Source of the DNA: Acanthosepion lycidas
Lineage: Eukaryota; Mollusca; Cephalopoda; Sepiida; Sepiidae
Assembly: GCA_963932145.1 (NCBI GenBank)
Contig: OZ010613.1
Location: 38,958,514 to 39,022,513 of the forward strand
Length of the DNA stretch: 64,000 nt
Direction of reading: 5' to 3'
Shown: in pieces, positions 1 through 10,639 of the stretch
Layout: each line of letters starts with the position of its first letter
How positions within the stretch are numbered: position 1 is the stretch's first letter
Program-made: the position numbers and the translations under genes
Notes under the pieces: generated by a model
Database searches by the model: none
The model's input: only the letters and a program-made list of their open reading frames with translations
Told to the model about the DNA's origin: nothing

Positions 1-213
1 ACTTTTAATTTACCTTATTTTTAAAAAAATGATTGCTTTAGTATTTACATTTGTTTGCCTTGCATTTTTAATTTGTTTGCCTACTTTTAAAAACATTTGA
101 TTCCCTTTTATTTCTAATTTGTTTGCCTTATTTTGTTATTTCCTTGCCTTACGATTTTATGCGCTGTATAATCTGCTGTAAGACATTTTTAAAATATGAT
201 AGGAAAACAGTTT
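1..213. repeat. AT-rich leader with degenerate short repeats
   Basis: The phrase AATTTGTTTGCCT recurs with small changes at about 48, 79 and 115, separated by T-rich runs. It is a decayed short tandem repeat with no coding signal. Confidence 0.4.
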
Positions 214-405
214 GTACAGTGTAACCCGGATATAAGAGACCCGGATATAAGAGAAACTCGGATATAAGAGAGATTTTATCTGGTCCCAAATTAGAGCCAT
301 ACTTACCTAAACAAAATAGACCAAACGCGGATATAAGAGAAACCCGGATATAAGAGACTTCGTATCCGGTCCCGACAACTCTCTTATATCCGGGTTACAC
401 TGTAC
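214..405. mobile_element. MITE with 26-bp perfect terminal inverted repeats
   Basis: The ends are exact inverted copies over 26 bp, beginning GTACAGTGTAACCCGG and ending in its complement. If the TA inside each end is the duplicated target, the element proper starts CAGTGTAACC, which fits pogo/Tigger or Tc1-like families. The motif CCGGATATAAGAGA is also repeated inside, twice as extra direct copies near the left end and twice in the right half. No transposase is present, so it would be non-autonomous. The perfect ends suggest a fairly recent copy. Confidence 0.75.
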
Positions 406-745
406 TAATAAAACATCTAACTTTAACGTTCTATCTCTAGGTTATTGAGTGGTTTAAATCTATCTAATAATACCGCGCCATGATTTTCTCTTTCAACTGG
501 AAACTACTTTTATCGGAGCCCTTTTTCAGGGTAACAAATCGATATTTTTTTTTTTATTTTTCTTTCTTTAAACATAAGATATTAAATATATTTGGTAAAA
601 GATCGATGGCTGTAGATGTCAGCGGTCAGAAAGGAGTCCTATGATGTCAGAGACGGTTACTTCATCAATTGCATGAATTTGGCCGGTCTCTTCTGGGTTT
701 GTTTTCTCCAAAGGTTAGTTCATTTTGGCTTTGTTTATAACACAT
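406..745. other. No recognisable feature
   Basis: AT-rich sequence with a T-run near 545-560. No coding or repeat family is recognised. Confidence 0.4.
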
Positions 746-749
746 TAGA

Positions 750-2140
750 CAAAAGTACAGTGTGGTCCGAAAGTCTCATCACCTGCTCCCAAAACGTATG
801 GAGAACAATAGAGGAACCAGTAATGCAAAGAACCTGTACGTGGATTCAGTTTATTCACTTTCCTTGACGCTGTCACCCATCGAGAAGGTCTGTATGAACA
901 CCATCATTTTCGTGTCAGCCATCTGAAATTAAGAATTATATTATGTGGGGGGTGTGTCAAAACTTTTCCGACAATATTGTAGATTCATAGACGAAATTAC
1001 AAAACATCATTATAGGTAATGAAAGGTTAAAAAATGAGGGATCAGTTTTGTATTGTTCTTTAGTATTAAACAAATCCCCGATTTCTTGGTCATAGTACAG
1101 AGTGGTCTGAAAGTCCTGTCACCCTATACGAAAAGTAATGAAAACAGAAAGTAATACAAAGCACATGTAGTGGATTCAGTTTATTCACTTACATTGCTAG
1201 TGTCAGGCATCTGCAATATTAAATTATATAGGGTTGATAAAACTTTAAGACCCCCTTGTGTTATATATAGGGTGGTCCAAAAGTTTTGCCACCCCCTACC
1301 AAAAAAATGTAATTAGGACAATAGAACAATTAATACAGTAATACCAAGCACATTGACTGGATTCAGTTTATTCAATTTCATTGACGCTGTCACACATCGA
1401 GAAGGTCTGTATGAACACCATCATTTACGTGGCGCCATGTCTTGTGTAATTTTCATAGATGAAATTACAGAACATTCTTATAGATAATCAAATGAAAGGA
1501 TGATAAAAAGTGAGGGACCAGTTTTGTATTATTCTTTAGTATTAAACAAATCCCCCATTTTTTTTTTTTTTTTTGCCATAGTACAGGGTGGTCCTAAAGA
1601 CTTGACACCCCCTACCAAAAAGTAATGAGAACAATAGAAGTAATACAGTAATGCAAAGCACATTGACTGGATTCAGTTTATTCAATTTCATTGACGCTGT
1701 CACACATCGAGAAGGTCTGTATGAACACCATCATTTTCGTGTTAGCCATCTGAAAAAGAGAATTATGTTATGTGGCAGTGACAAAACTTTCGGACCACCC
1801 TGTAGATTCATAGATGAAATTAAATGGAATTCCTTATAGGTAATCAAATGAAAGGATGATAAAAAGCGAGGGATCAGTTTTGTATTGTTCTTTAGTATTA
1901 AATAAATCCCACATTTCTAAGCTATAGTACAGGATTGTCTTGTCGCCCCATACCAAAAAGAAATGAAAACAACAGATGAACAAGCAATACAGTAATACAA
2001 AGCACATTGACTTTCATTAACGTTGTCAGGCATCAAGAAGAAGCGTCATTTTCAAACTGTAGGAGCTCATGTCAGCCATCAGAAATAGAAAATTATATTC
2101 TGTAGGGGTGACCAGACTTTCGGACCAACCTGTAAATTCC
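750..2140. repeat. Tandem run of TIR-bounded MITEs
   Basis: The left terminus, of the type CAGGGTGGTCCGAAAGT, recurs at about 757, 1097, 1267, 1583 and 1929. Inverted right ends (ACTTTCGGACCACCCTG) close several units, at about 981, 1258, 1803 and 2134. The spacers between units are also repeated (for example GGGATCAGTTTTGTATTGTT), so whole blocks of roughly 170-350 bp were duplicated in tandem rather than inserted separately. The terminus resembles Tc1/mariner-type ends. Short ORFs here are repeat-derived. Confidence 0.75.
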
Positions 2141-2154
2141 ATTATTTCTCCTCT

Positions 2155-2245
2155 TCTGTAGAAATAGCGTTATTGACATTCGGGCAATTACCCTCTTCAC
2201 AACGTTTCGGCCTTCATCGGCCTTCATCAGATTCTTGTCAACCGT
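2155..2245 (-). ncRNA. Hammerhead-ribozyme-like core, partial
   Basis: Read on the minus strand, CTGATGA is followed by A, then GGCC-GATGAA-GGCC (a 4-bp self-complementary stem), then GAAAC. That is the order of a hammerhead core: CUGANGA, stem II, GAAA. I could not find convincing stem I and a full stem III with a UH cleavage site, so activity is not shown. Hammerhead motifs are known in Penelope-like elements and retrozymes. Confidence 0.35.
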
Positions 2246-2279
2246 GCATAAAGTTATCTCTTCAAGTTCTTATTTAGTA

Positions 2280-2565
2280 CGGATGTGCGGGTGGTGTCAT
2301 GGATAGCTGATTGGAATGAGAATCCGAAGAGCCAGTCAATTTCATTACATTCAGTTACATTCAAATTCCCTTGGGAAAGGTATACGCCCATCTCCTTCCT
2401 CCCATCTATGAGTTAAATGGTGGGATGTTTATCTGGAGAAATCCTTGTTACTCTTAAAAACTTGTTAATGCAATATTCACTGGTAAAGAATAATTGATTT
2501 TATGTTTCGGCCTTAAATAACTCTCAAAGGGTTGATAAACAGTAAAAAAAAAAACAAATTAATCA
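2280..2565 (+). mobile_element. tRNA-headed SINE, long-tail family
   Basis: The head GGTGGTGTCATGGATAGC resembles an A box. The body shares with other copies the phrases GGGAAAGGTAT, CATCTATGAGTTAA, GGCCTTAAATAACTC and a tail GGTTGATAAACAGTAAAA. It is the same family as the copies near 24718, 45429, 56696 and 62085, but without a 5S-derived head. The B box is degraded. Confidence 0.6.
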
Positions 2566-2635
2566 ATCTTATTTACTACTGTTTATTACTCGCCTTGTTA
2601 CAACTGAGTCCAAGTACATACTGCCCAGCCTAGAG

Positions 2636-2682
2636 ATTATATTATGTAGGGATGACCAGACTTTCGGACCACCCTGTACATT
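2636..2682 (-). repeat. Solo right end of the MITE family at 750-2140
   Basis: A block ending ACTTTCGGACCACCCTGTA matches the closing ends of the upstream array. It is a stranded fragment. Confidence 0.6.
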
Positions 2683-3790
2683 CAATTATTTCTGCTCTTT
2701 TGTAGAAATAGTCATGTCTACAAATTAATAAAACAACGCTTTAACCCATGAGACTATTGTTCCATGAGACAATTCTGTGAGGAGAACTTGTAACCTTTAG
2801 GCTATTTCCCCGTGTATGTATGACGTAATAGGAAAAGACTTAGTGTAGCTATGAGAGCTATGGGACGCGTATAGATTTTGACCGCATGATTATTGTTGGA
2901 TCTAAAAAGATGGGGCAAGCTATCTCCTAGTAGGAGGGGGAACATTACAAATTTAACCACTTCAAGATAAGGGTCAATTGTTACCTATCCCTCTTATCCT
3001 CATGAACTTTACCTACCCCTAACATTTTTATCACATGTCCTTCAGCAAAACTACCTTGAGTGACCCTTGAACCATGTATTGGATGCATTTTAGTTACAAA
3101 TCATTGTTGTTTTAGGGGTTTAAAAACTGTGAAAAGTTATCTTTGCATTTGAGATCTTACTCAACCCTAGATATCATGACAATGTCATCTAGTTTGTTAA
3201 TCAAAAGATAGAAAGAAAATGTCAGAATATCACAAATGAGTAAAGACTTCTTTTGAAGAAAACGTTCATTGAATCCATCAAGATAAGAAGGCCAAAAAAC
3301 ATGAGGTTGGATACAAAAGTAGATTTGCTATTAAAATGAAATGCCAAATGTTCAGTTCAGCTCCATTAAATTCTCTTATTTCAGACCTTTATAGCTAAGA
3401 CTTACCACGATATCTTCACAAAATCAAATAACCTTAGTTTGCAATCATGTTTTCATGTCATCTACAAAGTTAGCCTCCTGATTTCAATCACATGGACTGC
3501 TATTTCAAGGATGTTTTCAAGAAAGGGACTAATCAGCAGCTCCATAATACCAAGGAGTCATTAAAGGGCGTTAAGGATAGGATGAGCAAGAAGCACTTGA
3601 TCAGAGCATGCTGTGACTTCTAAGGCAGCATCAAATGTCTTGTATTTTTTATTACCTCAAAAACAAAGTATCGTTTCATTACCAACTTTCAAACCCTGTA
3701 TTTTCTCCAGTCATGGCGAACGTTTGCATTTTGAATGTTACCACTTCATTGAACGTCTACTAGGGCTCAAGTTTATTCCTGTATTTAGCT
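2683..3790. other. Unassigned AT-rich stretch
   Basis: No coding segment is recognised. A short phrase around 3375-3400 (TATAGCTAAGACTTACCACG) resembles 4930-4950, which hints at an unnamed dispersed repeat. Confidence 0.35.
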
Positions 3791-3794
3791 ATTT

Positions 3795-4165
3795 TTCTGA
3801 GATGAGGTATTATGTACACTATTTACATTATTTGGACTATTGTCCTCATCTTTGTTGCCATATTTATCACAACGTTTCGGACCTTCAGTATCTGTCTATA
3901 TTTATGTGATGAGGTATTATGTACACTATTTACATTATTCGGACTATTGTCCTCATCTTTGTTGCCATATTTATCACAACGTTTCGGCCCTTCAGTATCT
4001 GTCTATATTTATGAGATGAGGTATTATGTACACTATTTACATTTATTGGGACTATTGTCCTCATCTTTGTCGCCATATTTATTACAACGTTTCGGCCGTT
4101 GTTCGCTCCGGCCTTCTTCAAGTGGTTGGAATGTCGAACTAAACCCTTCATTTCGTTCATTGTAG
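3795..4165 (-). repeat. Hammerhead-like repeat family, tandem of three (antisense)
   Basis: Three units of about 108 bp each contain GATGAGGTATTATGTACAC, TATTGTCCTCATCTTTG and ACAACGTTTCGG. The last unit carries the family's full left part, GGCCGTTG-CGCTCC-GGCCTTCTTCAAG. On the minus strand this reads TTGAAGA-AGGCC-loop-GGCC-GAAACGTTG, a hammerhead-like core with the first C changed. It faces the plus-strand copy at 4198, so the pair could fold back. Confidence 0.7.
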
Positions 4166-4197
4166 AGGGGAATTAACAGGAGATAACTGATAACTGA

Positions 4198-4375
4198 CAT
4201 CCATTAAACATGGCACGTGGAACTAGAACTGTCTACCCCAGTAAGTGAAATAAAGGTTTCAGTTCGACATTCCAACCATCTGAAGAAGGCCGGAGAGTAC
4301 AAAACGTTGTAATAAATATGGCGACAAAGATTAGGGTAATAGTCTGAATAATGTAAATAGTGTAAAGTTTACTTC
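4198..4375 (+). repeat. Hammerhead-like repeat family, single copy
   Basis: The unit begins near GACATCCATTAAACATGGCA and runs through TTCCAACCATCTGAAGAAGG to ATAGTCTGAATAATGTAAAT. CTGAAGA is intact, but the second GGCCG before AAACG is lost. The same opening (GGCACGTGGAACTAGAAC) is present in the copy at 38175. Confidence 0.65.
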
Positions 4376-4564
4376 TATTTTTAAGTGGAACTTTTATATA
4401 CGGCCCATCGCTAAAGAATTAAAAAATAAATTCGACTCCTTTAAAAATTCCAAAAAGTACTTGACTCCTGCTATGCTCTAGCTTCACAAGAATCAGTTCA
4501 GACCCTAAACGGAATATTGTTGTCATATCTGCACTGGAACTTCCCAATCTACACATCCTAATTT

Positions 4565-4885
4565 TGATTTTTTTTTTGTTTAATCCATTTCACCCCATGC
4601 AAGGCAGTAAGCCACTAAGACATGACGGGTTACTGGGTGTGGAAGAATTAAGAACAGAAACATTAATAAGGAGCGAAAACAAAAAGAGTAATCAAGAGGA
4701 TAGCAGATAGCGATTGACATTGCATTTAAATTTTTGAAGATTAAAGTTGGCTGGAAAGCATGGAGCCGGTAGTGAGTTCATATCATTTAAGCGGACTTGT
4801 AGTGGTGAATTATTTTCAACCGTAGCCTCTTTCCCACGGATACAACTTGACATGACTATCGATACTCTATCGCTATTTCAATGAC
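4565..4885 (-). pseudogene. L2/CR1-like LINE 3' end, relic
   Basis: On the minus strand this carries the end of an LINE ORF and its 3' UTR. The UTR phrases are GTAACCCGTCATGTCTTAGTGG and TGCATGGGGTGAAATGG followed by an A-rich tail. The coding part reads roughly FQPTLIFKNL..MSIAIC, seen also at 34640 and 51765. It is too broken to translate further. An oppositely oriented copy of the same tail follows at 5015. Confidence 0.6.
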
Positions 4886-5014
4886 AAATTTTAAAATGAA
4901 CTGTATCCGTTATTTCTGCCAGTTCAGAGCTTTACAGCTAAGATTTGTCATGCTTCGACCTCAGAGTCAAATCACCGCAAATTTTTCCCAAGAAATCCTA
5001 CTTTATAGAACAGC

Positions 5015-5210
5015 TTAGGCGGCAACGTCTCATTCCAGTCGTAATGTCTAGATGTAGCTTAATTCAGATAAATGTCAATCGTTATCTTCTATTCTTTTAT
5101 TGTTCTGTCTAATATTTCTTTTATTTTTCTCATATTCACAGTAACCCACTTGTGTCTTAGTGGCTTTATTGCCCTGCCTGGAGTGAAATGATTAAAAATA
5201 AAAAAAAACA
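5015..5210 (+). pseudogene. L2/CR1-like LINE 3' tail
   Basis: CAATCGTTATCTTCTATTC, CAGTAACCCACTTGTGTC, TTAGTGGCTTTATTGCCC and GGAGTGAAATGATTAAAAA define the same 3' tail as at 33430 and, inverted, at 4565. It is 5'-truncated, as usual for LINE insertions. Confidence 0.65.
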
Positions 5211-6130
5211 TAATAAAAATAACTGAATGACTAAACACCATTTTTTGTTTTTTTTTCAGAAGGGCGTCTTGACCGGGTCAAGAACTTTTCAGCATTTTCT
5301 TATATTTTATAAAAGGTTTTTGCTACGTCATTATTCCAATTATTGTTACAATTAACTTCAAGGCCTCTACATTTATTATTATTATTATTAGTTTTAGCAG
5401 CGTTGTAATTATACTCGTGACATTGGTAGTCATGTTCGTCATTACCATCAGGGTGTTATTTTTTCACTAGGTTGAAAAGAAAAAAATAACAACAACAATC
5501 TATTTCTTACATGACGCTTGTAATAACAGCAATTAAAAGTTAAAACAAATTTCGTTAAAAAAAAAAAAAAAAAAAATCAGACTAACACCACATCCTGTAA
5601 TTAAAGCGGTATTTTTTCTCTTTGATGTTGTTCTTTTATTTCAAAGTTGTTTTCTTAAAATGACCTTTTCAATTGGACGCGTTAATGTGAATTAATCCTC
5701 AAAAAAAAAAAAGAAAAAGAAAAGAAAATGACTGCTTTGAAAGTCTTTCATTTCCTCCCTAAAAAAAATGGCCGCTGAATCCTATATCTACGTGAAAATA
5801 AAAATCATACCCGTGCAAAATGGCCGCTCTTCACAAATGTCACGTGATGCATTAACTATCACTGACTCGTCACACACTGCGTTAGGTTATCATATATGAT
5901 TATAGCCGCTATTGTAAGCGATTGTTTGGAGTTACTAATAATGCTATCATTTTAACCGGGCTTAAGCGATCTAATGTAAGCGAAACTAATAATTTGAGCC
6001 GACTTCCACTGGCTCCCCACCGACTCTACCTTTTAAAATATTCTCTTCATCCATCATGGTTCGTAGAATTTAACAATTGTCTTTTATTTTTATGCAATGT
6101 CTATTGTGAATAAAAGAACGTTGCACAAAG
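5211..6130. other. No recognised gene; A/T runs
   Basis: Contains homopolymer runs near 5555-5576 and 5701-5712 and a short ATT run near 5378. An ORF of 63 codons at 5922-6113 has no recognisable motif and is within chance length for this composition. Confidence 0.4.
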
Positions 6131-7229
6131 CGTCCGTTCTTCGCGTCTCCCTACAGGTGGGCTGAATGGTCAACGCCTGTCTCCTTCACCTTCCCCTCTC
6201 AAACCTTTGTGCTCTGGCTTGAGGACGAGAATTGCATAATCTTTGTTCTAACCGCCCGTCCAGGCATCTTTCTAATCGGCCCCTGGTCCCGTCTCCGCAA
6301 AACTAGCAACTTAATGCCAAAAATTAAGACAGCAAAAAACAATTTTCGATTAGGAAGGGGTCTGCTAGAGGTTAGAGGGAAATTTCTGAACGATGCGAAA
6401 TATATATATATATATATATATTGAATGCAGCATACTCTCGTTGAAGAACACCCGCCCTCAACGAAGGCAATGGGATAGCGCCTCACCAACCCATAAGATT
6501 TTGACAGAAGGAAAACCACATAGATGAATATTCAATTGGAAATCAAGTTTCACTAAACAATACAAAAATGAAAGCAATTTTTGATTGCTTATTTGTACCG
6601 TCGAAGATTCCAGAAGACAAATGTAAACTCTTTAAAATATTACTCTGTTCAGAAAGAAATGACGTTTTACAAGAAAGGACATAAAAACGAAGGTAAGTTA
6701 AATTTATCGAAATATTATTTTATACGGAAAATAATGGCGTTTTACCAGGAAGGACATCAAAACGAACGTAATTTAAATTTATTTATCAGAAATGTAATCA
6801 CCTTTATTTTCAACGATTGCGGCCCAAAAGGAAGGCAAGTTTTCGGTTCTCCGTTTAAAAAATCTGGACTTTTACCAAAATACGTTTAAAAGACATTCTT
6901 TGTTTCTAAATATGCTTATGAAATATTCTAGAGACCGAAACATATTAAAATCTCTGGGTGTTAAATCCTGTGAGTATGGAGAATGCAGCAGAAACTTCCA
7001 TCCCAAGGATCTGATTTATTCTTGGATTCGTTTTGCGGAGTTTGGCTCTTGCATTTTGATGCTGGAGAATAACACCTTTACTGTTTAACAAAGCATTGTC
7101 ATTAACTGATCAAATTATATACTCGTGTATACACCAATCCCTGAATTTTTCAGGAATTTTAACCCCCTCCAGAATATGTGTATAGCGCGACACTTTTATT
7201 TTTGGCGTAAAAATGCTCATCAAAAACGA
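6131..7229. other. Unassigned stretch with an imperfect 70-75 bp duplication
   Basis: An ORF at 6581-6889 encodes two similar halves: KEMTFYKKGHKNEGKLNL and RKIMAFYQEGHQNERNLNL. At DNA level this is one imperfect tandem duplication spanning about 6635-6785. GAAGGTAAGT near 6693 matches a splice donor but no exon is supported. A short AT run lies at 6402-6421. Confidence 0.4.
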
Positions 7230-7470
7230 GGAGGCACTGTGGAGTAATGGCTAGCGGTTCGGATTGAAGAATCGGAGAGCAGAGTTTGAATTCTAGTCGA
7301 ATCTATTACATTCACTTACGTGCTAATACCCTTGCGAAAGGTATGGTAAATGGCAGGACACCTATAAAGGAATGGCAACTTACAGCGGGGAAAAAATCTG
7401 CCTCGTCAGTCATGTATCAAAAGATACACGATCGCCTAAGCGTGTATAACACATAACTGACTGTACTCGA
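7230..7470 (+). mobile_element. tRNA-headed SINE, cgtcagtcatg-tail family
   Basis: The head reads GTGGAGTAATGGCTAGCGG and the degraded B box is GAGTTTGAATTC. The body has CATTCACTTACGTG and CCCTTGCGAAAGGTATGG. The tail GTCAGTCATGTATC-AAAGATACACGATCGCC sets it apart from the 5S-linked family. Reversed relatives lie near 11655, 45020 and 57880. Confidence 0.65.
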
Positions 7471-8139
7471 GTATAGTATATATACTAGCAATAAACGTAG
7501 ACACTGATAGTCCTTCCATGTTTCACTATATTTTAATGGACGCTTATATTCCACTAAACACCAAGGACCTATGTGGATGGCGTTCTGCTCTTTTGGTGTT
7601 TGTACTGGTTTCTAATTTTGTAAGAATCACTTTTTTTTTTCTCTGTTGACATGCAAAACCGATTTTTCACCACCACTAACAACGCGATACAAAAAAGAAA
7701 AGTTGTCATTTAAGGTTAAAAAAATATTGCGAATGATAGAAAGTTGCGTGCAGTTTTGAGGCGCAAACTCATAAGGAACCTAAATTCCCTCTTTGCTTCA
7801 GTTCCTTCAAAGGTACATGGATAGTTGAACATGGCATATTAAATTTCTTGCACGAAATCTCTGATGCTTCGACGCGGAACTAAAATTATCTTTCAAAAAT
7901 TCTTCATTCAGGTGTGGACCGTCTTTAGGGCGAGATTTTTTTTTGTAGGATATACCGCAATCGCCAACTTGTAAAACGACAACTGACATGCACGAAACTT
8001 CACTTCAGTAGTTTATACTGCGTAAATGTTTTAAAATGCCGGCGTGGCAGTGTTATCCGTGACTGATGCATACAGGAAGCAACGAAGATAATGTTTTTTA
8101 AAGATCTAATTCTCCATGGAGAAATACTCGACATAGTAT
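7471..8139. other. Nothing recognised
   Basis: AT-rich DNA. The 60-codon minus ORF at 7807-7989 shows no family motif. Confidence 0.4.
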
Positions 8140-8260
8140 TTTTTTAAATCATTTCACCCCCAAGCAAGGTGATAAGACGGAAGGGTGTTACTGGATGTGA
8201 GAGAATATAATAAAAAAAATTCTTAAGGAGTGTGAACAATAAAAGAAGATGATATAAGAA
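8140..8260 (-). pseudogene. L2/CR1-like LINE 3' tail fragment
   Basis: TTTAAATCATTTCACCCC and GTTACTGGATGTGAGAG match, antisense, the 3' tail shared with 4565, 34640 and 51765. Confidence 0.55.
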
Positions 8261-8449
8261 GACTCAAGATCAATGAATACTGAATGTTTCCTTATAAGGA
8301 AACGGTTAATATTACTATTCCCATTTTCAGTTTGTACTGAAGTGAATTAATTTTTCACTAAAACAAATTCCGTGAATAAAACCTCTTCATAATATTTACA
8401 ATTAATACAACATGGTTGGAAATAGAGGCAGATAGCTTAATTTGCATAA

Positions 8450-8885
8450 TTAAACAAAGAAAAGAATACTGAACTGTTATGTAAGATCAATCGTCCTATA
8501 TGGCAGTAAATGTTGGACAATCTCCTCACGGATGAGGAGACTTGAAGAAATGTGGTTTTGCAGAAAGATGCTGAAGATACAATGGAATATAGGAGCAACG
8601 AAGAAGTTTTAGAGAAAATAAAAAAAAGGAACTTATATGTAACAACAGAAAGAAAGTTGAGATTTCTAAGGTGCATAATGAGTAAAGAGGGCATGGAAAA
8701 ATTGATACTCACAAGACAGATCGAAGGTCAGAGAGACGGAGGAAAACAAAGCATAACCTACCTAGCGAGCTTGAATAAATGGATAGCGGGCATAAGGAGA
8801 AATGGCAAAAAGATTACATTTATTAAGAGTTACAAAGGACAAGAAATTGTCGAGAGCCATGATCGTGAAACTCCTGAAAGAAAGA
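8450..8885 (+). pseudogene. RTE-like LINE ORF, C-terminal relic
   Basis: Non-LTR retrotransposon reverse transcriptase copies target-primed RNA. This is only the post-RT end. Pieced over frameshifts it reads TKKRILNCYVRSIVLYGS, then KCWTISSRM, then a 133-codon ORF (8552-8953) with RKLRFLRCIMSKEGMEKLIL and GKQSITYLASLNKWIAG. The same order is found antisense at 14391-15000 and in frame at 36050 and 57363. The downstream YKGQEIVESHDRE matches the TKDRKLWRAMI-type end of the family. It is dead: short, frameshifted and without the RT catalytic core. Confidence 0.75.
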
Positions 8886-8949
8886 ATTCAAACGTCACAT
8901 GCATGTTTTCCCTGAAAATAGCTTTCGATTTCGTAACCTTCCGCCTTGG

Positions 8950-9031
8950 CTAAAACACTGACAATGCTGGAAAGAGCGATAACAGCTACCGAATTTAAGA
9001 AACCTTGTTTCTTGAAAAATTGTTTTAATAG
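8950..9031 (+). pseudogene. 3' scrap of a third LINE family
   Basis: CTGGAAAGAGCGATAACAGC through AAAAATTGTTTTAATAGG is nearly the reverse complement of 15450-15530. It marks the same ORF end, LERAIIATGLEKLIFLKI-like. Confidence 0.5.
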
Positions 9032-9042
9032 GAAGATTTTAA

Positions 9043-9260
9043 AGGGTGTTCCAATAACTTGGACCGATTTTAAATGTGATTTAAGTTTAAGCGTCTAATA
9101 ATATTTTTCTTTTTCTTTCAGATTTGGTGGACATTTGGGCGATATTATTTTTCACACATAATTGCCATGACTTAAATAATATGATGCAATAGAGAAATAA
9201 ATTTTCACTAATAACACTGATTTATTTACTGCTGACTTTGATCCCTTTTAATGAAACACC
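9043..9260. mobile_element. MITE copy 1
   Basis: Begins GGGTGTTCCAATAACTTGG and ends with TTTTAATGAAACACC, giving imperfect inverted ends GGTGTT(T/C). The interior (GTTTAAGCGTCTAATAATAT, GACATTTGGGCGAT) is shared with copy 2 at 9357. It has no ORF. Confidence 0.6.
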
Positions 9261-9303
9261 ATATATATATATATATATATATACATACATATATATATTT
9301 TAT

Positions 9304-9356
<53 letters not shown>
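9261..9356. repeat. (TA)n microsatellite between two MITEs
   Basis: An interrupted AT dinucleotide tract separates two copies of one MITE. It probably grew from a TA target site. Confidence 0.8.
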
Positions 9357-9359
<3 letters not shown>

Positions 9360-9612
9360 AGTGTTCTAATAAGTTGGTCTGATTTTAGATGTGAATTAAG
9401 TTTAAGCGTCTAATGATTTTTTCTTTTTCTTTCAGATTTGACGGACATTTGGGCGATGTTATTTTTCACACATAATTACCATCATTTAATAACATGATCC
9501 AATAGCGAAATAAATAAATTTTCACCAATAAAACTGATTTATTTGCTGCTTACTTTGAGCTGTCTTAATGAAACACCCTTATATATAATCCGTCTTAATG
9601 AAACATCCTATG
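9357..9612. mobile_element. MITE copy 2
   Basis: GTGTTCTAATAAGTTGGTC opens a second copy of the element at 9043, in the same orientation. It closes with CTTAATGAAACACCC, and a short repeat of that end (CTTAATGAAACATCC) follows to 9610. Confidence 0.6.
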
Positions 9613-9639
9613 AAAACCGACAGTAGTACTGGCTGTTTG

Positions 9640-9710
9640 ATCAGTGAATGTTGAATGTTTCATTATAAGGAAACGGTTAATATTACTATTACCATTTAGA
9701 GTTTCTCTTT
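9640..9710 (+). repeat. Duplicate of 8275-8335
   Basis: TGAATGTTTC-TTATAAGGAAACGG and TTAATATTACTATT occur in both places in the same order. It is either a segmental duplication or a fragment of a shared repeat. Confidence 0.55.
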
Positions 9711-9819
9711 GGCACTTTTAAATGCCACGCCATTATTCTTGCACTTCTGAATCACACTCATGAAGTGTTTACTTCTTAGCTTGGCACTGATTATCTGAGA
9801 TCACAGACATCAAAAGGAC

Positions 9820-9890
9820 GCTTCAGCATGAGGTAATGGCGAATGAGGCTAGCGCAGCTGACCATTACTACTGAGTAGTTTGATTTGTTT
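9820..9890 (+). mobile_element. tRNA-headed short SINE, truncated
   Basis: CATGAGGTAATGGCGAATGAGG and GACCATTACTACTGAGTAGT match the head of the short SINE cluster at 10640-11640. It is cut by the reversed SINE that follows. Confidence 0.55.
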
Positions 9891-10536
9891 TTTACGATTT
9901 ATCAACCCTTTACAGGTTATTCAAAGCCAGAAAATATTTTTAGATTGTAAGATTTTTTGTGAGGTGGGGGAGATAATGATTTATATTAATACAAGTTCTA
10001 CTAATTAACCCACATCTGGGCTGAGGAGAGTGGGATTCATATCTTTATCAAGGGCATTTGTGCCTAAATGAATATAAAGAATCCGATTGGAACACGGCTC
10101 TCTGATTTCCAATTCCGAGCCCTTATTCATTACACCACCCGCACATATATGCTTACAGCACATGACGTTCACAAGCGGTTACCCATCAGGTTCCACAGTG
10201 TTTAACTTCACTGATCATACGAGAACTGGTGGTTCAACGTGATATGGCCATAAGCCCTCTAAAATCACCTCACATACAAGCTTACAGCGCTTTTTATTCC
10301 CAAACGGACACCCATCTAGTTTCTGACCAGGCTCGACGTTGCTTAACTTCGTTGACCGTATGAGAACGGGCGTTGCAACGTGACAAGACCATCACTCCTC
10401 TAAAATACACGCACGTCGCTTTCAGCACCTGGCATTCCCAAGCGGTCAGTCATCCAGATACTGACCAGGCTCAACGTTGGTTAACTCCAGTGATCGTACT
10501 AGGACCAGTGTTTCAACATAATATGGCCGTAAGTCA
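9885..10536 (-). mobile_element. 5S/tRNA composite SINE with three 5S-derived heads
   Basis: On the minus strand the order is 5S module, 5S module, 5S module, tRNA-like head, body and tail. The modules sit at about 10415-10536, 10279-10400 and 10149-10255. Each contains recognisable 5S rRNA landmarks: GAGAACGGGCG-, AAGTTAAGCAACG-like, AGATGGGTG-like and TTGGGAATAC-like segments. The tRNA part holds CGGCTCTCTGATTTCCAATT (antisense). The tail near 9890-9960 is AACCTTTACAGGTTATTCAAA. Single-head copies are at 45429, 56696 and 62085. 5S and 5S-tRNA chimeric SINEs (SINE3, AmnSINE1) are known, but a triple 5S head is not something I recall. Confidence 0.75.
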
Positions 10537-10639
10537 CTAGTGAGTAGTAAGATCGATCCTAGTGGAGGATCCATAAAAAATCGATAATGAAGTAAGCCAA
10601 CATGAGTAAACCTGTCATAAACTCAACAAGTCAAGCAAT

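Noticed and set aside
6660..6700. Exon ending at the GAAGGTAAGT splice donor
   Set aside because: A lone donor match in AT-rich DNA; no acceptor, homology or second exon supports it.
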